Of a stretch of DNA of 64,000 nucleotides, positions 22,990-33,152 are shown in pieces. The notes under the pieces are model-generated. The model saw only the letters and a program-made list of their open reading frames with translations. It was not told the DNA's origin and did no database searches. A program made the translations under genes and the position numbers. The DNA lies in contig OY725498.1 of assembly GCA_963281255.1 (NCBI GenBank), forward strand, positions 2,356,001-2,420,000, written 5' to 3'. The number at the start of each line of letters is the position of its first letter. Position 1 is the first letter of the stretch. The DNA comes from Aphrocallistes beatrix (Eukaryota; Porifera; Hexactinellida; Sceptrulophora; Aphrocallistidae).

Positions 22990-23235
22990 CGTGCTTCGCT
23001 TTATTGCCGTGTGCGGCTGGCTTTGTGTGGGCAGGAGGCCCTTTGGGCATTTAGGCTCATATTGATTAATTATAAGGTAAATAACATCTCTAAATAAATA
23101 TGTCTTACTGTTATAAGCGATATCACTCGAAAAATCACAAAATTTGACAATTTTTAAAATTTTTGATGCGTAATGATGACGTCATAACAGAATGATGAGT
23201 CATCATTTTTGATGATAGTTGTATCATATTCGAGA
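22990..23235 (+). repeat. R1 dispersed repeat, 5' part, diverged
   Basis: 'gtgcttcgctttattgccgtg', 'ggaggccctttgggcattta', 'gcgatatcactcgaaaaatc', 'gatgcgtaatgatgacgtca' and TGAGTCATCAT keep R1 order. The head is more decayed than in other copies. Confidence 0.7.
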
Positions 23236-23272
23236 TAAATTAATCCATTGGAACACCGCATAACGATCGAAT

Positions 23273-23508
23273 GGCGGATGTTTCGTCGCTGATATTTCTT
23301 TGAATGAAATTATTGGAATATTTACTTTCATTCTCCAATTCATTCTAACAAATAATAAATGACAATCACCCACCCCTCACGAAATAAAAATACCACTCTC
23401 ACGTGCCATTTGATAATATTTCAAACCGATAATGTCCACTTTCTCTTTGTTCATATACATAATACTATCCATTCGAAGGCATATCAGCGACGAAACATCC
23501 GTTTACCA
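23273..23508. mobile_element. Small TIR element (GGATGTTTCGTCGCTGATAT)
   Basis: A perfect 20-bp inverted repeat, GGATGTTTCGTCGCTGATAT at about 23277-23296 and its reverse complement at about 23482-23501, with weaker matching outside. About 230 bp, no ORF. It interrupts the distal part of an R1 copy. Superfamily unknown. Confidence 0.6.
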
Positions 23509-24154
23509 TCAAGATCACCCCGGAATAGCTGCCACCCCGATTTTCCGGGCACTTTTTAAAATCCCGTCGTACTTCACAGTTACTGCGAATTTTGGACTTG
23601 GGATGCGGTAGAAGATGGTTGAACTAATAAATGAGATGCCTTGAATCATTAACCACGCACAATAGAGCTTAGGAATGTATTACTATCAGCAGATATACTA
23701 AATATGGTATCCAAGTATATCCGTTGTTAAAATTTAGAAAGGCATCATATGATTGCGCAATAGATTATATTTGTGACAAATTTAGAGATTTTCAGTGGCC
23801 GTTTAAGGGCACTTCTAAGTGTTTTTATTATAAAGTTTTCGCATAGACCTAAGCAATGGAATGTTGCCACATTCCAGTGTTGCTATGGAGACGTATTTTG
23901 GTCAGTTGGGGTCATATCTTGAAAACGGTACGAACTAGACATTCAATGTAATTCCATTTGATAGCCAAAAGACTAATTCTTATTAAGCGGTAATATAATT
24001 TCTACGTCTAAATTCAATGGTTTATGAGTTATTAGACAATTTATCAAATTGGTTATATTTGGTAATTTGTCGAATATCTCATAAACCGAGGGTGGGCAAA
24101 CGGTGGCCCGCGGATAATTCGCTTGTTTTCATTATTCATATATATACAGTAGAT

Positions 24155-24618
24155 CAGAGTGGACCATGGGTCACTTACAGTGACCCATGACCCATCTGAC
24201 CCATTGCATGAGTGACCCAGTGACCCAGTGACCCAGTACTTGACCCAGTGACCCAGTACGTGACCCAGTGACCCAGTACGTGACCCAGTGACCCAGTGAC
24301 CCAGTGCGTGACCCAGTGACCCAGTATGTGACCCAGTGACCCAGCACGTGACCCAGTGTAATACTCAATCACATAAATTTGTTGTGGTTACCTACAAACA
24401 CTTTAATTATAAAGAAGTTTTCGAATCGTTTGTTTGCGACTATACAATAGTATAGTCGCCAACTATAAAAATGAGCGGCTATATATTATATATTATATAT
24501 ATAGGTCACTGGGTCAAGGGGTTGTGACCCATGACCCATCGACTTATGTAGCCCATGTGACCCATGACCCAACTAACCTAGCGATTTATGTGACCCAAGT
24601 GACCCATGGTCCACTCTG
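24155..24618. mobile_element. TIR element built of GTGACCCA repeats
   Basis: TIRs CAGAGTGGACCATGGGTCAC (left) and, on the reverse strand, the same 20 bases at the right end. Exact 8-bp flanks CAGTAGAT at 24147-24154 and 24619-24626. The interior is dominated by an 8-base unit GTGACCCA, often as GTGACCCAGTGACCCAGTAC, on the plus strand from both sides. 24360-24500 is plain AT-rich sequence. The TIR itself contains the repeat unit. 8-bp target and CAG start suggest hAT. The long open frames here (TGSLGHW repeats) are translations of the repeat and not genes. Confidence 0.85.
24188..24358. repeat. GTGACCCA tandem array
   Basis: About twenty copies of GTGACCCA or GTGACCCAGTAC, some with CGTGACCCAGT spacing. 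The sequence is regular enough to be recently amplified. Confidence 0.9.
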
Positions 24619-25532
24619 CAGTAGATTGACGTGCTTCAATCGTCAGATAATAATTGTTTTTTCTAAACACCATATAGAAATAATTATAGATACTCTACAA
24701 ATGCATCAATGTTCCTAGTATGAATACAGGATTTGGTTAGTACATAGTATACCCCAAATCTAGGTTTAGTACTATTGTCCACTTGCTAGAAAACAAGCTG
24801 AGTTCAAAAGAGACATCAAATTATTTGAATCCATTCAAAAGATTATAATTTAAGTCAATAACCTGAATTTACAAGTAGAATCCATTGTTAATGCAATATG
24901 AGGTCAAATAGTATACTTAGCTTGAAAATTGATTAGACTAAAGCCAGAGGCGATCTATGATTTGTGGCCGGTAAGGCGGAGCCTAATTTTTAAAGTGGCC
25001 TGTAGATTTAAAAATTTGAGCACTCCTGTCATAAACCATTGAATTTATACAGAGAAAGTATATTATTGCTTAATAGGAAGTAGGATATTGGCTATTAAAT
25101 GGAATTAAATTTGAATGTCTAGCTCGTACAGTTTTCAGGATATGACCCTAACTGACCAACTACGTTTCCATAGCAACACATTCCTATAAATATGGGGGGT
25201 GAGTTTTGAAATTTATTGCGAATTAACTATTTTCCTCTCTATTATATCAATGTGTGTTAATAAATACCGGATTGTTTAATTGAATAGCTACAAGTAATAT
25301 TGAAAACAATATCAGAAATGAGAATCTATTAGGTATTTGGTCCAAATCTTTTCCTCGTTTGAGCAGTCGGATAAATTAACTCTCAATGAGTGGGTCAATA
25401 TCCAAGGAATCTGTTAACTCCTTATGAATGGCTAAAATTCAACAATGATTCAATCTCTCTTGTGGTTGAGAAATTCGAATGAAAGTATAGATTCTTCGTA
25501 GCATGCTAAAATATCTCTCCGTCTCGCAAGTA

Positions 25533-26916
25533 CAGGGTCACCCAAAAGTCACATAGCACTTTTTGAAATAATTTTTTTGTTGTTAATATCGACTTTATTG
25601 ATAATGTGTGATATATCAAAATGATCCTTACAAGATGTTCTTCCGATTTGTGTACCTTGTTTGTATATAATAAATTCAAAAGTTATTTTTGTAGATATTC
25701 TAGTTTTCCAAACTAAATATGGTTTACACATTGGCTGAAAAAGTTTTCTTGATTAAACACTTCTACAAAAGCAACGATAGATATTCGAAATGTGTGCAAG
25801 ACGGGTTTAGAGAGCGGTTCAACAAGGAACCTATGAACCGGAATGTGCTGAAGCAGTTGGTTAGCAAATTTGAGGCGACAGGAAGTGTGAGCGATGCACC
25901 TCGATGTGGACGTCCAAAAGTGATTACTCCAAGAAAGATTGCGAAAGTGAAAAAGTGCATTGAAAAGAGTCCCAGGAAATCTCTGAAACGTTTCTCCAGC
26001 AAATGCATATACGAAAGTTATCTATTGAATCCGTCAGACGCATTTTACGATTCGAATTGAAGAAGAATCCGTACAAAGTGAAAAAAATGCACCAATTACG
26101 CCCGGGCGATGCTGGAACTCGATTGACGTTTTGCCGCTGGTTTAAATGTTTTCTTCAACGTAATGGCAACAGCATATTGGACAAGACATTTTTCAGCGAT
26201 GAAGCGTGGTTTCACTTGTCTGGTTATGTCAACAAGCAAAATGATTTGGTCAAACGATAATCCGCACTTGACGCATGAAGTACCACTTCATGATCAAAAG
26301 TTGGGCGTTTGGGTTGCAATGTCCAGAAAAAGGATTATTGTTCTTTTCTTCAATGAAATCGTCAATGGGGACATTTACCGAAACCAATTGCTTAAACCGT
26401 TCTTTAAAAAGCTGACTTCAGATGAGAAAGCCACAGGATGGTTCCAGCAAGACGGGGCCACCTGTCATACTGCGAATCTGACAAAGAAAATGCTGGATGA
26501 AGTATTTAACATCCGACTGATATCCAAACCCAAATGGCCCGCCCGTAGTCCCGACTTTACTCCGCCAGACTTTTTCCTTTGGGGAATGTTAAAGGGACGT
26601 GTATACGAGGATAAACCAACTGATTTGAGAGCTTTGAAATCGAAGATTAAACGTGAAATTTCCAAAATTACCGAAGTCCAATTGAGTGATGTTTTTGAAA
26701 ATCTGAAAAAACGAGTGAAAATGTGTGAAAGCGAAAATGGAAAACATTTTCAACATCTTTTGTAACCAGGTTAATAATGATTTTATTTTTTGTTTTTAGT
26801 TTAATTTGTAGAGTATTCATTTATCTTTAATTTGAGTGTAAAAACATAATATATAAATGCATGGGTAAAAAACTGTAGTATTTAAAAAAGTGCTATGTGA
26901 ATTTTGGGTGACCCTG
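25533..26916 (+). mobile_element. Mariner/Tc1-superfamily transposon, near complete
   Basis: TIRs CAGGGTCACCCAAAAGTCAC (left) and, reverse strand, CAGGGTCACCCAAAATTCAC (right), extending about 32 bp (ACATAGCACTTTTT follows). TA on both sides (25531-25532, 26917-26918). 1384 bp with one transposase gene. It interrupts the minus-strand hAT relic. Confidence 0.92.
25719..26765 (+). pseudogene. Mariner-like transposase (DUF4817-type HTH), two frame changes
   Basis: It starts MVYTLAEKVFLIKHFYKSND, a DUF4817-like N-terminal helix-turn-helix, then FEATGSVSDAPRCGRPKV with the GRP box. The frame changes near 25990 (SVRRILRFELKKNPYKVKKM follows) and again near 26240. The catalytic motifs are FFSDEAWFHLSGYV (first Asp), WFQQDGATCHTANL (second Asp) and PDFTPPDFFLWGMLKG (third). 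There are 38 residues between the second Asp and the Asp of PPDFF, so the spacing is longer than the DD34D of classical mariner. It ends KHFQHLL at 26765. The many insect relatives I remember have the same WPARSPDFTPPDFFLWG block. Confidence 0.85.
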
Positions 26917-28633
26917 TAGTAACGGGAAGACAAACATATATGACACAAATCATGTGCATAGTTGGGGTTATTAGCTTAAGTGCATCTTCTTTGACTAGTT
27001 TTTCCCTCAATGTTGCAATGGTATGCTGGTACTGTATTCCTTTACATCGGGCGAACCAGATATTTCTCTCAATGCGGAGGATATCAAGCATAGAACTTAG
27101 CAAAAATGTTCAACTCTGAGTCTGTCATGCAGGTGCTTCCAGAACTCATCACAATAATTCGACAATATCGAGATCGTTCTTATTTATCCAAAAGGGCTTT
27201 CGCACTAGTTTCCAACACCAAAGAGTAAAGATCTTTGTAAAATGTCCTTAGTTGTTCCTCGGCAACATGTAATGAAGCTCCAACCGTCCCACGAGAGCGA
27301 GCAATACAATTTTTCCTAGGCAATTGCGCCAGGCGCAAGGATAGCTCTTTACACAGCAATCTTTAGACATTCGTACAGCGCCTTGGGAGTTTTTTTTATT
27401 CTGTCCATCGGCGGTTAAGGTTAAATTAGAGTGTTTGTCCATGAACTGACCCCGCCGGCTGTCGCTTTTCTTCCTTGGCATTGCATGTTGATAGGGTGAA
27501 CAATTTGCAAAAGCCTCTGGATAACTCGTAGGTTGAAGTAATTCTGAAAAGACTCAAGACCATGTAAATAGGACTCAGTTTCCCCCTACTCTTTTCTGGC
27601 TCACTCCGATCGTTAATATAGCCTCAAGAAACTCAAGTATTGCTGGATAGCGAATTAGGAACGCGTCCGGGCAGTCTCATACCCCAAAGCGTGGGACAAA
27701 GTGGACGTAATACATATTTGTCGCGCGGATTTTCGCCTCTTTTCTCTATCTCACCCATCATTGTCTGAAATCGAGCCAACTTCTTAGGAGATTTTTTTAT
27801 AAAGTGAACGACCGCATTCATTCGTTCGAGTGACTTGAGGATTTGATGAAGTTCAGCTGGTGAACAATCAATACAAATACAAAGCCTTTGGATTTCAGCA
27901 ATAACCATGGCTGCAGACCATTATTCTTCCTAGGCATATTTGAAGCACCATCGTACCCTTGACCACGAATTCCAGTAAATAGAAAGCCAAAACTCAGAAA
28001 CAAGATTTTCCAGGTTTAGCATTGGTACTGCTGGCGAGGTGGAAACCAAAGAAAACATCTTCACTTTGCATGTAAGCATTGCAAAAGCAAATACAAAATG
28101 AAACTTGCCCCCTTTCGGTTTATGTCAGTGGTTTCGTCCAAAATAATTGAAAATAATGGTTCTTTATTGAACCCAACATATTCAGGCTGTATCCAATTAA
28201 TTAAGTTCATTTGTAAGAATGGGTAAGTGATTTAAGTACTTCATTCTGGAATCCGGGAGAAAGGTACTTCATTTTACACTCAACCGTCAGATATTGATTG
28301 ACCATTATATAACTATGCAGTTAAGGTTTGCAGTGTTGTTTTCATCACGATGTCCATGTAGAGGCAGTCCCTGATGTCCGCACAACCTCATACTTTCGAA
28401 TACAGCTCTAAGTCCCATTCGAGCTCAAATTCACTAATCGTTTCTGCACCCCCAATAAAACTTTATGTTTTGCAGCATTCCTGGCGAGGTTTATAGCATA
28501 TTCTTCATTGCGGTAATACCGCTCTCATTATGCTCCCTGATACCATCACGACCCTTCTCGAAATTGTGTACACATAATCATATCTGCAGGTTTTAGGCGA
28601 CGTTACTCGAATGCCAAATAGCAGCTAATAGAA

Positions 28634-28699
28634 TATAATGACTTCGCATTTTTGGTAAGTCTTAGTTAGGAAAACTGCCAAAAATGCGAAGTCATTATA
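28634..28699. repeat. 22-bp perfect hairpin
   Basis: TATAATGACTTCGCATTTTTGG at 28634-28655 and its exact reverse complement at 28678-28699, loop of 22 bases. It lies in the decayed hAT N-terminal region and is not explained by the transposase. Confidence 0.85.
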
Positions 28700-29387
28700 T
28701 GCTTTCGTCCTTTGGCATGGTGTTTGGTAAATCTTGGATTAATTGTCATTCTAGAATAGGAAGTTTAATTAGTTCAGTCTGCTCCACAAATGAAGTGGTT
28801 GGTTCAGCTATATACGAAGTCATAGGTTTTTGTTGAGGAACAGTGTGATTTCTGTCTGTTCTTCTCGGGCTCTACTTTTCGGACAAAATATACGTACTTT
28901 ATCTACATGAAATCACAAATAGTGAATTTATATACCCCAAGTCACACAGTGTTTACGAAAAAAGAGAGAATCACAAGTTGCGAAATTGAATAAAGCTTAC
29001 TAAATAATACTTTTAAAGGTTTCATTAATTAGATTGCAAACAGTAACCTTTGAATTCTTAGTAGTTAGTAAAGCAATGTGGTGATTCGCACAGTTTGGTT
29101 TCTCTTAATTGGTTTTCGCTTTATCACAGGTAGACAAATTCTAACTGGAAAAATAATGGCCACAAAATTGGGTATCATTGCTCCAAAAAGTGGTGGGCAT
29201 ACCCCACTCGGCCCCTAGTTTTCCACGCCTATGGTACTAGTACTTAAAAGACCTTCCAATCTTGAAGATAAAATCAACGCAAAAACCATTTCCATACATT
29301 TTTAGATCAACAGAAGCAATCAAAATTAGATGCGAATTTTAACTAGCAATTATGTATAGTAGTATGTTCAGATTGGTATAGTACAAG

Positions 29388-29660
29388 CATGCTCTGCTTG
29401 CTTGAGATATATTAATATACATAGTTTATTAAAATTTCAGCCACCTAGCACCTAATGACTGATTTATAGTCGAAAAACTGAAATTTCTAATTATAAAAGG
29501 TGGCAATGACGTCATAATTCCACGCTGAATGGACATTTTCGTGCGAGGTTAGAACTTAGTGGAGCCATAGCTAAAAGACTCCAACATGCCCAAATTCAGC
29601 CTTCTGTGCTAGGCAGTTACTACAATCAATTCGTTACTGAGATATAAATATATATTAGGG
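29388..29660 (+). repeat. R1 dispersed repeat, internal deletion
   Basis: A short head remnant ('acaagcatgctctgcttgct') is joined directly to the distal half ('gatatattaatatacatag', 'aatgacgtcataattccacg', 'ctacaatcaattcgttactg'). Confidence 0.7.
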
Positions 29661-30150
29661 TGCTCGCCTAGTGTTTCCCGCTAAACGCGTTAAGTGCGCT
29701 ATTTAGCACGCTTTGCTTGTCGAATAACGAGATTTTGTCGTGAAATAATGCAATTTACCCGAATAAACTGCACAGAAAAATCAAAATTAACGCGCTTTCC
29801 AATAATCCTGAGGGAAACAATGGAACGTGCTCCTAAAAAATCGAAACATGGAATCTTTAGATGCACATTATTCTAATAGTTTACTTTGATCAGCAGATAT
29901 CAACCATAAAAGTTTCGAGCAGTGATTTTACCAATATCTACGAACCGGTAGATTTTAAGTCATTAAAATGTATTATTAACTGAGATACTAAAACCAGGTT
30001 CAAATATTTCAAAAATAAAGTCACTAATTGATTTGAAAATAGCAGAAGTACTCCTTTCAAAACTACTAGCCCCAACCCGACATATCCCATTATAAATCTG
30101 CACGTGGGGGAGCCTACTTTGCGTGACCTCTAATCACCTCTAAATTCAAT
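29661..30150. other. No gene recognised
   Basis: Only short random frames; a 60-codon plus frame at 29694-29876 has no recognisable domain. Confidence 0.35.
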
Positions 30151-30153
30151 GTA

Positions 30154-30619
30154 CACTACCCGGACGAAAGTATTCAAACTTCCATCCAAATAGTATTAAA
30201 TTGGAACTATTCAAAAAAGGAACATGTCCTCAAACAGTAGAAAAACTCTATTTTTATTCCGAATTCATAATCTACACATTCTAATTACTCGTAATTCAGA
30301 GTCTCAACTCAAATACCTATTCGTATGTTGAAAATTATCAACCTCTGCCACTTTGTGTCACTAATCGCCATCATATATAATGGCTGTGACTTGGGACAAG
30401 TAGTATCAAGTATCAAATATTGATATTAATTACCTTGGGAGTTAGTAATTGAGTTGAGGCTATCAATTAGGAGTAATTAGAAAGTGTAGTTTAAGATTTT
30501 GAAATAAAAAATAGAGTATTCCTTACGGTTTGAGTACATATTCTTTAATGAATATACCCACTTTAATACGATTTGTATGGAGGTTTCTGTGGTGGTCGAA
30601 TATTTTTGTCCGGGTACTG
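30154..30619. mobile_element. Mariner-type MITE (family M1)
   Basis: Ends CACTACCCGGACGAAAGTAT and, reverse strand, CAGTACCCGGACAAAAATAT with TA flanks (30152-30153, 30620-30621). The centre is CGCCATCATATATAATGGC. 466 bp, no ORF. Confidence 0.8.
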
Positions 30620-30639
30620 TATATATATATATATACAAG

Positions 30640-31205
30640 CGCGCTTCGCTTGCTTGCGCTGCGCGGCTGGTGGACACTTTGTGTACACCGGAGGGGCCCT
30701 TTGGGCGCCTGGGGTCTCATTGATTAATCATAAGGGAAATAACATCTCTGAATACGTCTGTCTCAATGTTATAATCGATATCGCACGAAAAATCTCCAAA
30801 TTTATCAATTTTTAAAATTTTGATGAGTAATGATGACGTCATAACAAAGAGATGAGTAATCCTTTTTTAATAATAGTTGTATCATATGTGAGGCATGTTA
30901 GTATACAGATTTTATTAAAATTTCAGCCTTATAACTCCAATAATGGATGAGTTATGCTCGAATAACTGTATTGCTTAACTTTTAAAAAATGTGACAATGA
31001 CGTCATAATTCCATGATGAGTCGACATTTTGCTCTGAGCTCAGAACTTAGTGGTGCCATAGCCAAAAGATTCCCACATGCTAAAATTCAGCTTTCTGCGC
31101 CCGGCAGTTTCTTCAATCAATTCGGTACAGATATAGATATATATACTACACACATACATATATACACATTAATCGAGTTTTAATACGTAGTAAGGATATA
31201 CGTAT
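30640..31205 (+). repeat. R1 dispersed repeat, full length
   Basis: Head ACAAGCGCGCTTCGCTTGCT, 'ggtggacactttgtgtacacc', body with TGACGTCA near 30835 and near 31004, 'cttcaatcaattcggtacag', TA tract and 'attaatcgagttttaatacg'. It follows directly after an M1 MITE and is followed by an inverted R1 copy, so the two R1 tails face each other. Confidence 0.85.
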
Positions 31206-31629
31206 ATATATCTGTAACGAATTGATTGAAGAAACTGCAAGGCCTAGAAAGCTGATTTTTGGCATGTGGGAGTCTTTTGGCTATGGATCCAACAACTTCT
31301 GAACTCAAAATAAAATGTTGACTCATCATAGAATTATGGCGTCATTGTCACCTTCTTTATAATTAGAAATTTCAGTTTTTCGACCATAACTCAGCCATTT
31401 TGTGTGATAAGAGCCTGAAATTTTAATAGAATGTGTATACTAATACCTCACATGTGATGTAACTATCATAAAAAAAATGATGACTCATCACTTTGTCATG
31501 ACGTCATCATTTCGCATCAAAATTTAAAAATTGACAAATTTGATGATTTTTCGTGCGATATCGATTATAACAGTAGGACAGATGTATTTAGAGATGTTAT
31601 CTCCCTTATAATTAATCAATGTGACCCTA
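31206..31629 (-). repeat. R1 dispersed repeat, reversed, head missing
   Basis: Reversed R1 from 'ctgtaacgaattgattgaag' to 'attaatcaatgtgacccta'. The GC-rich head is replaced by an M1 MITE that begins at about 31630. Confidence 0.8.
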
Positions 31630-32097
31630 GGCGGTCATAAGTATTCGAAGACCATATTGCTTTGCATCATGACTAGTACTAAAATAGGTCTACCTATGGA
31701 GGTCAATTCATTCAAACCACGATAGTTGCCGAAGATCTAACATCAAATTCGAAATCTACAAACTCGACTTACGCTGTTTAGAAGCTTTTCATATATTAAT
31801 CCTTTCTAAAGCGCAATTCATACAAACGGTGTCACCCTGTGCCACTTTCCACTACCATTAAATAAAATGAGAACAAGTGGATCAAGATGGTACAAACATT
31901 ATACATTTACTTTGAGGCATAATTGATTAATAGAAAACTTCTAAACAGAGTAATTCTAGTATGTAGGTATCAAATTTGATATCAGATTTTCAGTAGCCAT
32001 CGTGGATTGAATAAATTGGCCCCTTTAGGTAGATCCATTCTAGTAATATTTATGATGCAAACTAATATGGTGTCCGAATACTTATGGCCGGAAAGTG
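31630..32097. mobile_element. Mariner-type MITE (family M1), diverged
   Basis: The left inner part 'gtcataagtattcgaagacc' pairs with the right (reverse) 'gccataagtattcggacacc', with longer inverted matching inside. The right flank is TA (32098-32099). The exact left terminus, at the junction with R1, is uncertain. Confidence 0.65.
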
Positions 32098-32101
32098 TAT
32101 A

Positions 32102-32127
32102 CTTACTATTATAACTCAATTAATGTT

Positions 32128-32159
<32 letters not shown>

Positions 32160-32692
32160 GAATTGATTGAAGAAACTGACAGGCACAGAAAGCTGAATTT
32201 TGGCATGAGGGAGTCTTTTGGCTATGGCTTCATTAAGTTCTGAGCTCAGACAAAATATCGACTCATCATGGAATTATGACGTCTTTGTCACCGTTTTCAT
32301 AATTAGAAATTTCATTCTTTAACCATAACTCAGCCGTTTTAAGTGATAGAAGGCTGAAATTTCAAAAGAATGTGTATATTAAGATATCTCACATGTGATG
32401 CAACTATCATGAAAAAAATGATGACTCATCACTTTGTTATGACATCATCATTTCGCATCAAAATTTAAAAAATTGACAAATTTGGTGATTTTTCGTGCGA
32501 TATCGATTATAGCTGTAGGACAGACGCATTTAGAGATGTTGTTTCCTTTATAATTAATTAATGTGGCCCCAGGCGACCGAAGGGAGCTTCTGGCGGACAC
32601 AAAGTGTCCCCTAGCAGTGCAGCGCAAGTAAGCGAAGCACACTTGTATATATATGTACATAAATCATAATACAGTTTTAATTGTAAGGATAA
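32102..32692 (-). repeat. R1 dispersed repeat, full length, reversed
   Basis: It carries both termini, CTTACTATTATAACTCAATT at the left and, reverse strand, CCTTACAATTAAAACTG at the right. This shows that R1 ends are inverted repeats and argues for a TIR element and against a SINE. Order on the minus strand is head, hairpin, body and TA tract as in the other copies. Confidence 0.85.
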
Positions 32693-33152
32693 TAATAATA
32701 ATAAGGTTGAAAGGGATTGAACCGAATATCAGTATTTATGAATAGTATGTTTTGACAAAATTGGTCCCCCCTACAAAATCCCCACCCTATATATGCTGTA
32801 AAGTAACCACTATATTCAAAATTAATCTCTTAGTTTCTAATTTTTGTTCACAATATTTGCTGTCTAAGTATTCCCATTTTAAAGAATTATCTCTGACTAT
32901 ATAAACTCGAAATTATACCCTTTCATACTAAGCACAAAAGAGGATCATTCGTAAAAGGCTGTTAATTACGAGTTTGAAGCGGGTAAATTGGTTCGAGCAT
33001 CACAAGGAAAACGTCTGATAGTCATAAGAGACCGTGAGTTGAAAGGCATTCTCGAAGAAATTCACGATAATTCTGGACACCAATTTCCTAGATATTCTTA
33101 TATTTCAAAGACCGTTACTACTGGCCAAGCATGTATAAAGACATGAAACGTA

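Larger units (their letters stand above)
24087..25028. mobile_element. Non-autonomous hAT element
   Basis: The left end CGAGGGTGGGCAAACGGTGG and right end (reverse strand) CAGGAGTGCTCAAATTTTTA resemble the remembered hAT end CAGGGGTGGGCAAACT. The flanks TCATAAAC (24079-24086) and TCATAAAC (25029-25036) are an exact 8-bp target duplication, and joining them restores the FB1 sequence. Without the nested element at 24155-24618 the body is about 470 bp and has no ORF. Confidence 0.85.
23595..25180. mobile_element. Foldback element FB1, second copy, damaged and interrupted
   Basis: 23595-24086 repeats the left half of FB1 ('gggatgcggtagaagatgg', 'cgtttaagggcacttctaag', 'cagttggggtcatatcttga'). 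25029-25180 continues it ('tcataaaccattgaatttat', 'ttaaatggaattaaatttga'). The 942-bp hAT element at 24087-25028 lies between. Both outer ends are missing. Confidence 0.8.
25390..28850 (-). pseudogene. hAT transposase (DUF4371/ZMYM1-like), heavily decayed, split by a mariner-like element
   Basis: Minus strand, from high to low coordinate: DETTD-like sequence near 28130, GIRGQGYDGASNM (27930-27970, hAT catalytic region), a CxxHxLNF-like region, SPKKLARFQTMMGEIEKRGE, VLRPLCPTLWGMRL (27650-27700), then far downstream the hAT dimerisation segment LRRIYTFIRISQPQERLNHC near 25440-25520 and its tail AIHKELTDSLDI. These match the order in hAT proteins of the ZMYM1/DUF4371 group. Stops and frame changes are numerous. 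The mariner-like element at 25533-26916 sits between the C-terminal segment and the rest. An outer end may be near 29225 (reverse strand TAGGCGTGGAAAACTAGGGG), but I found no matching partner. Confidence 0.65.

Noticed and set aside
24188-24358. CRISPR-like array
   Set aside because: Units are 8 bases with no unique spacers, inside a TIR element with a target duplication.
24171-24372. Two overlapping minus-strand frames rich in TGSLGHW and VTGSRTGS
   Set aside because: They are translations of the GTGACCCA array. All frames of a repeat without stops stay open.
25190-29236. A complete hAT element with both ends
   Set aside because: A candidate end exists near 29225, but no matching end or 8-bp duplication was found near 25190.
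23595-29240. Right arm of FB1 continuing after the hAT transposase relic
   Set aside because: Sequence after 29240 does not match the expected FB1 continuation.
30523-30815. Several 65-80-codon frames around the R1 head
   Set aside because: They overlap on both strands and follow the repeat; the same frames appear at other R1 copies.
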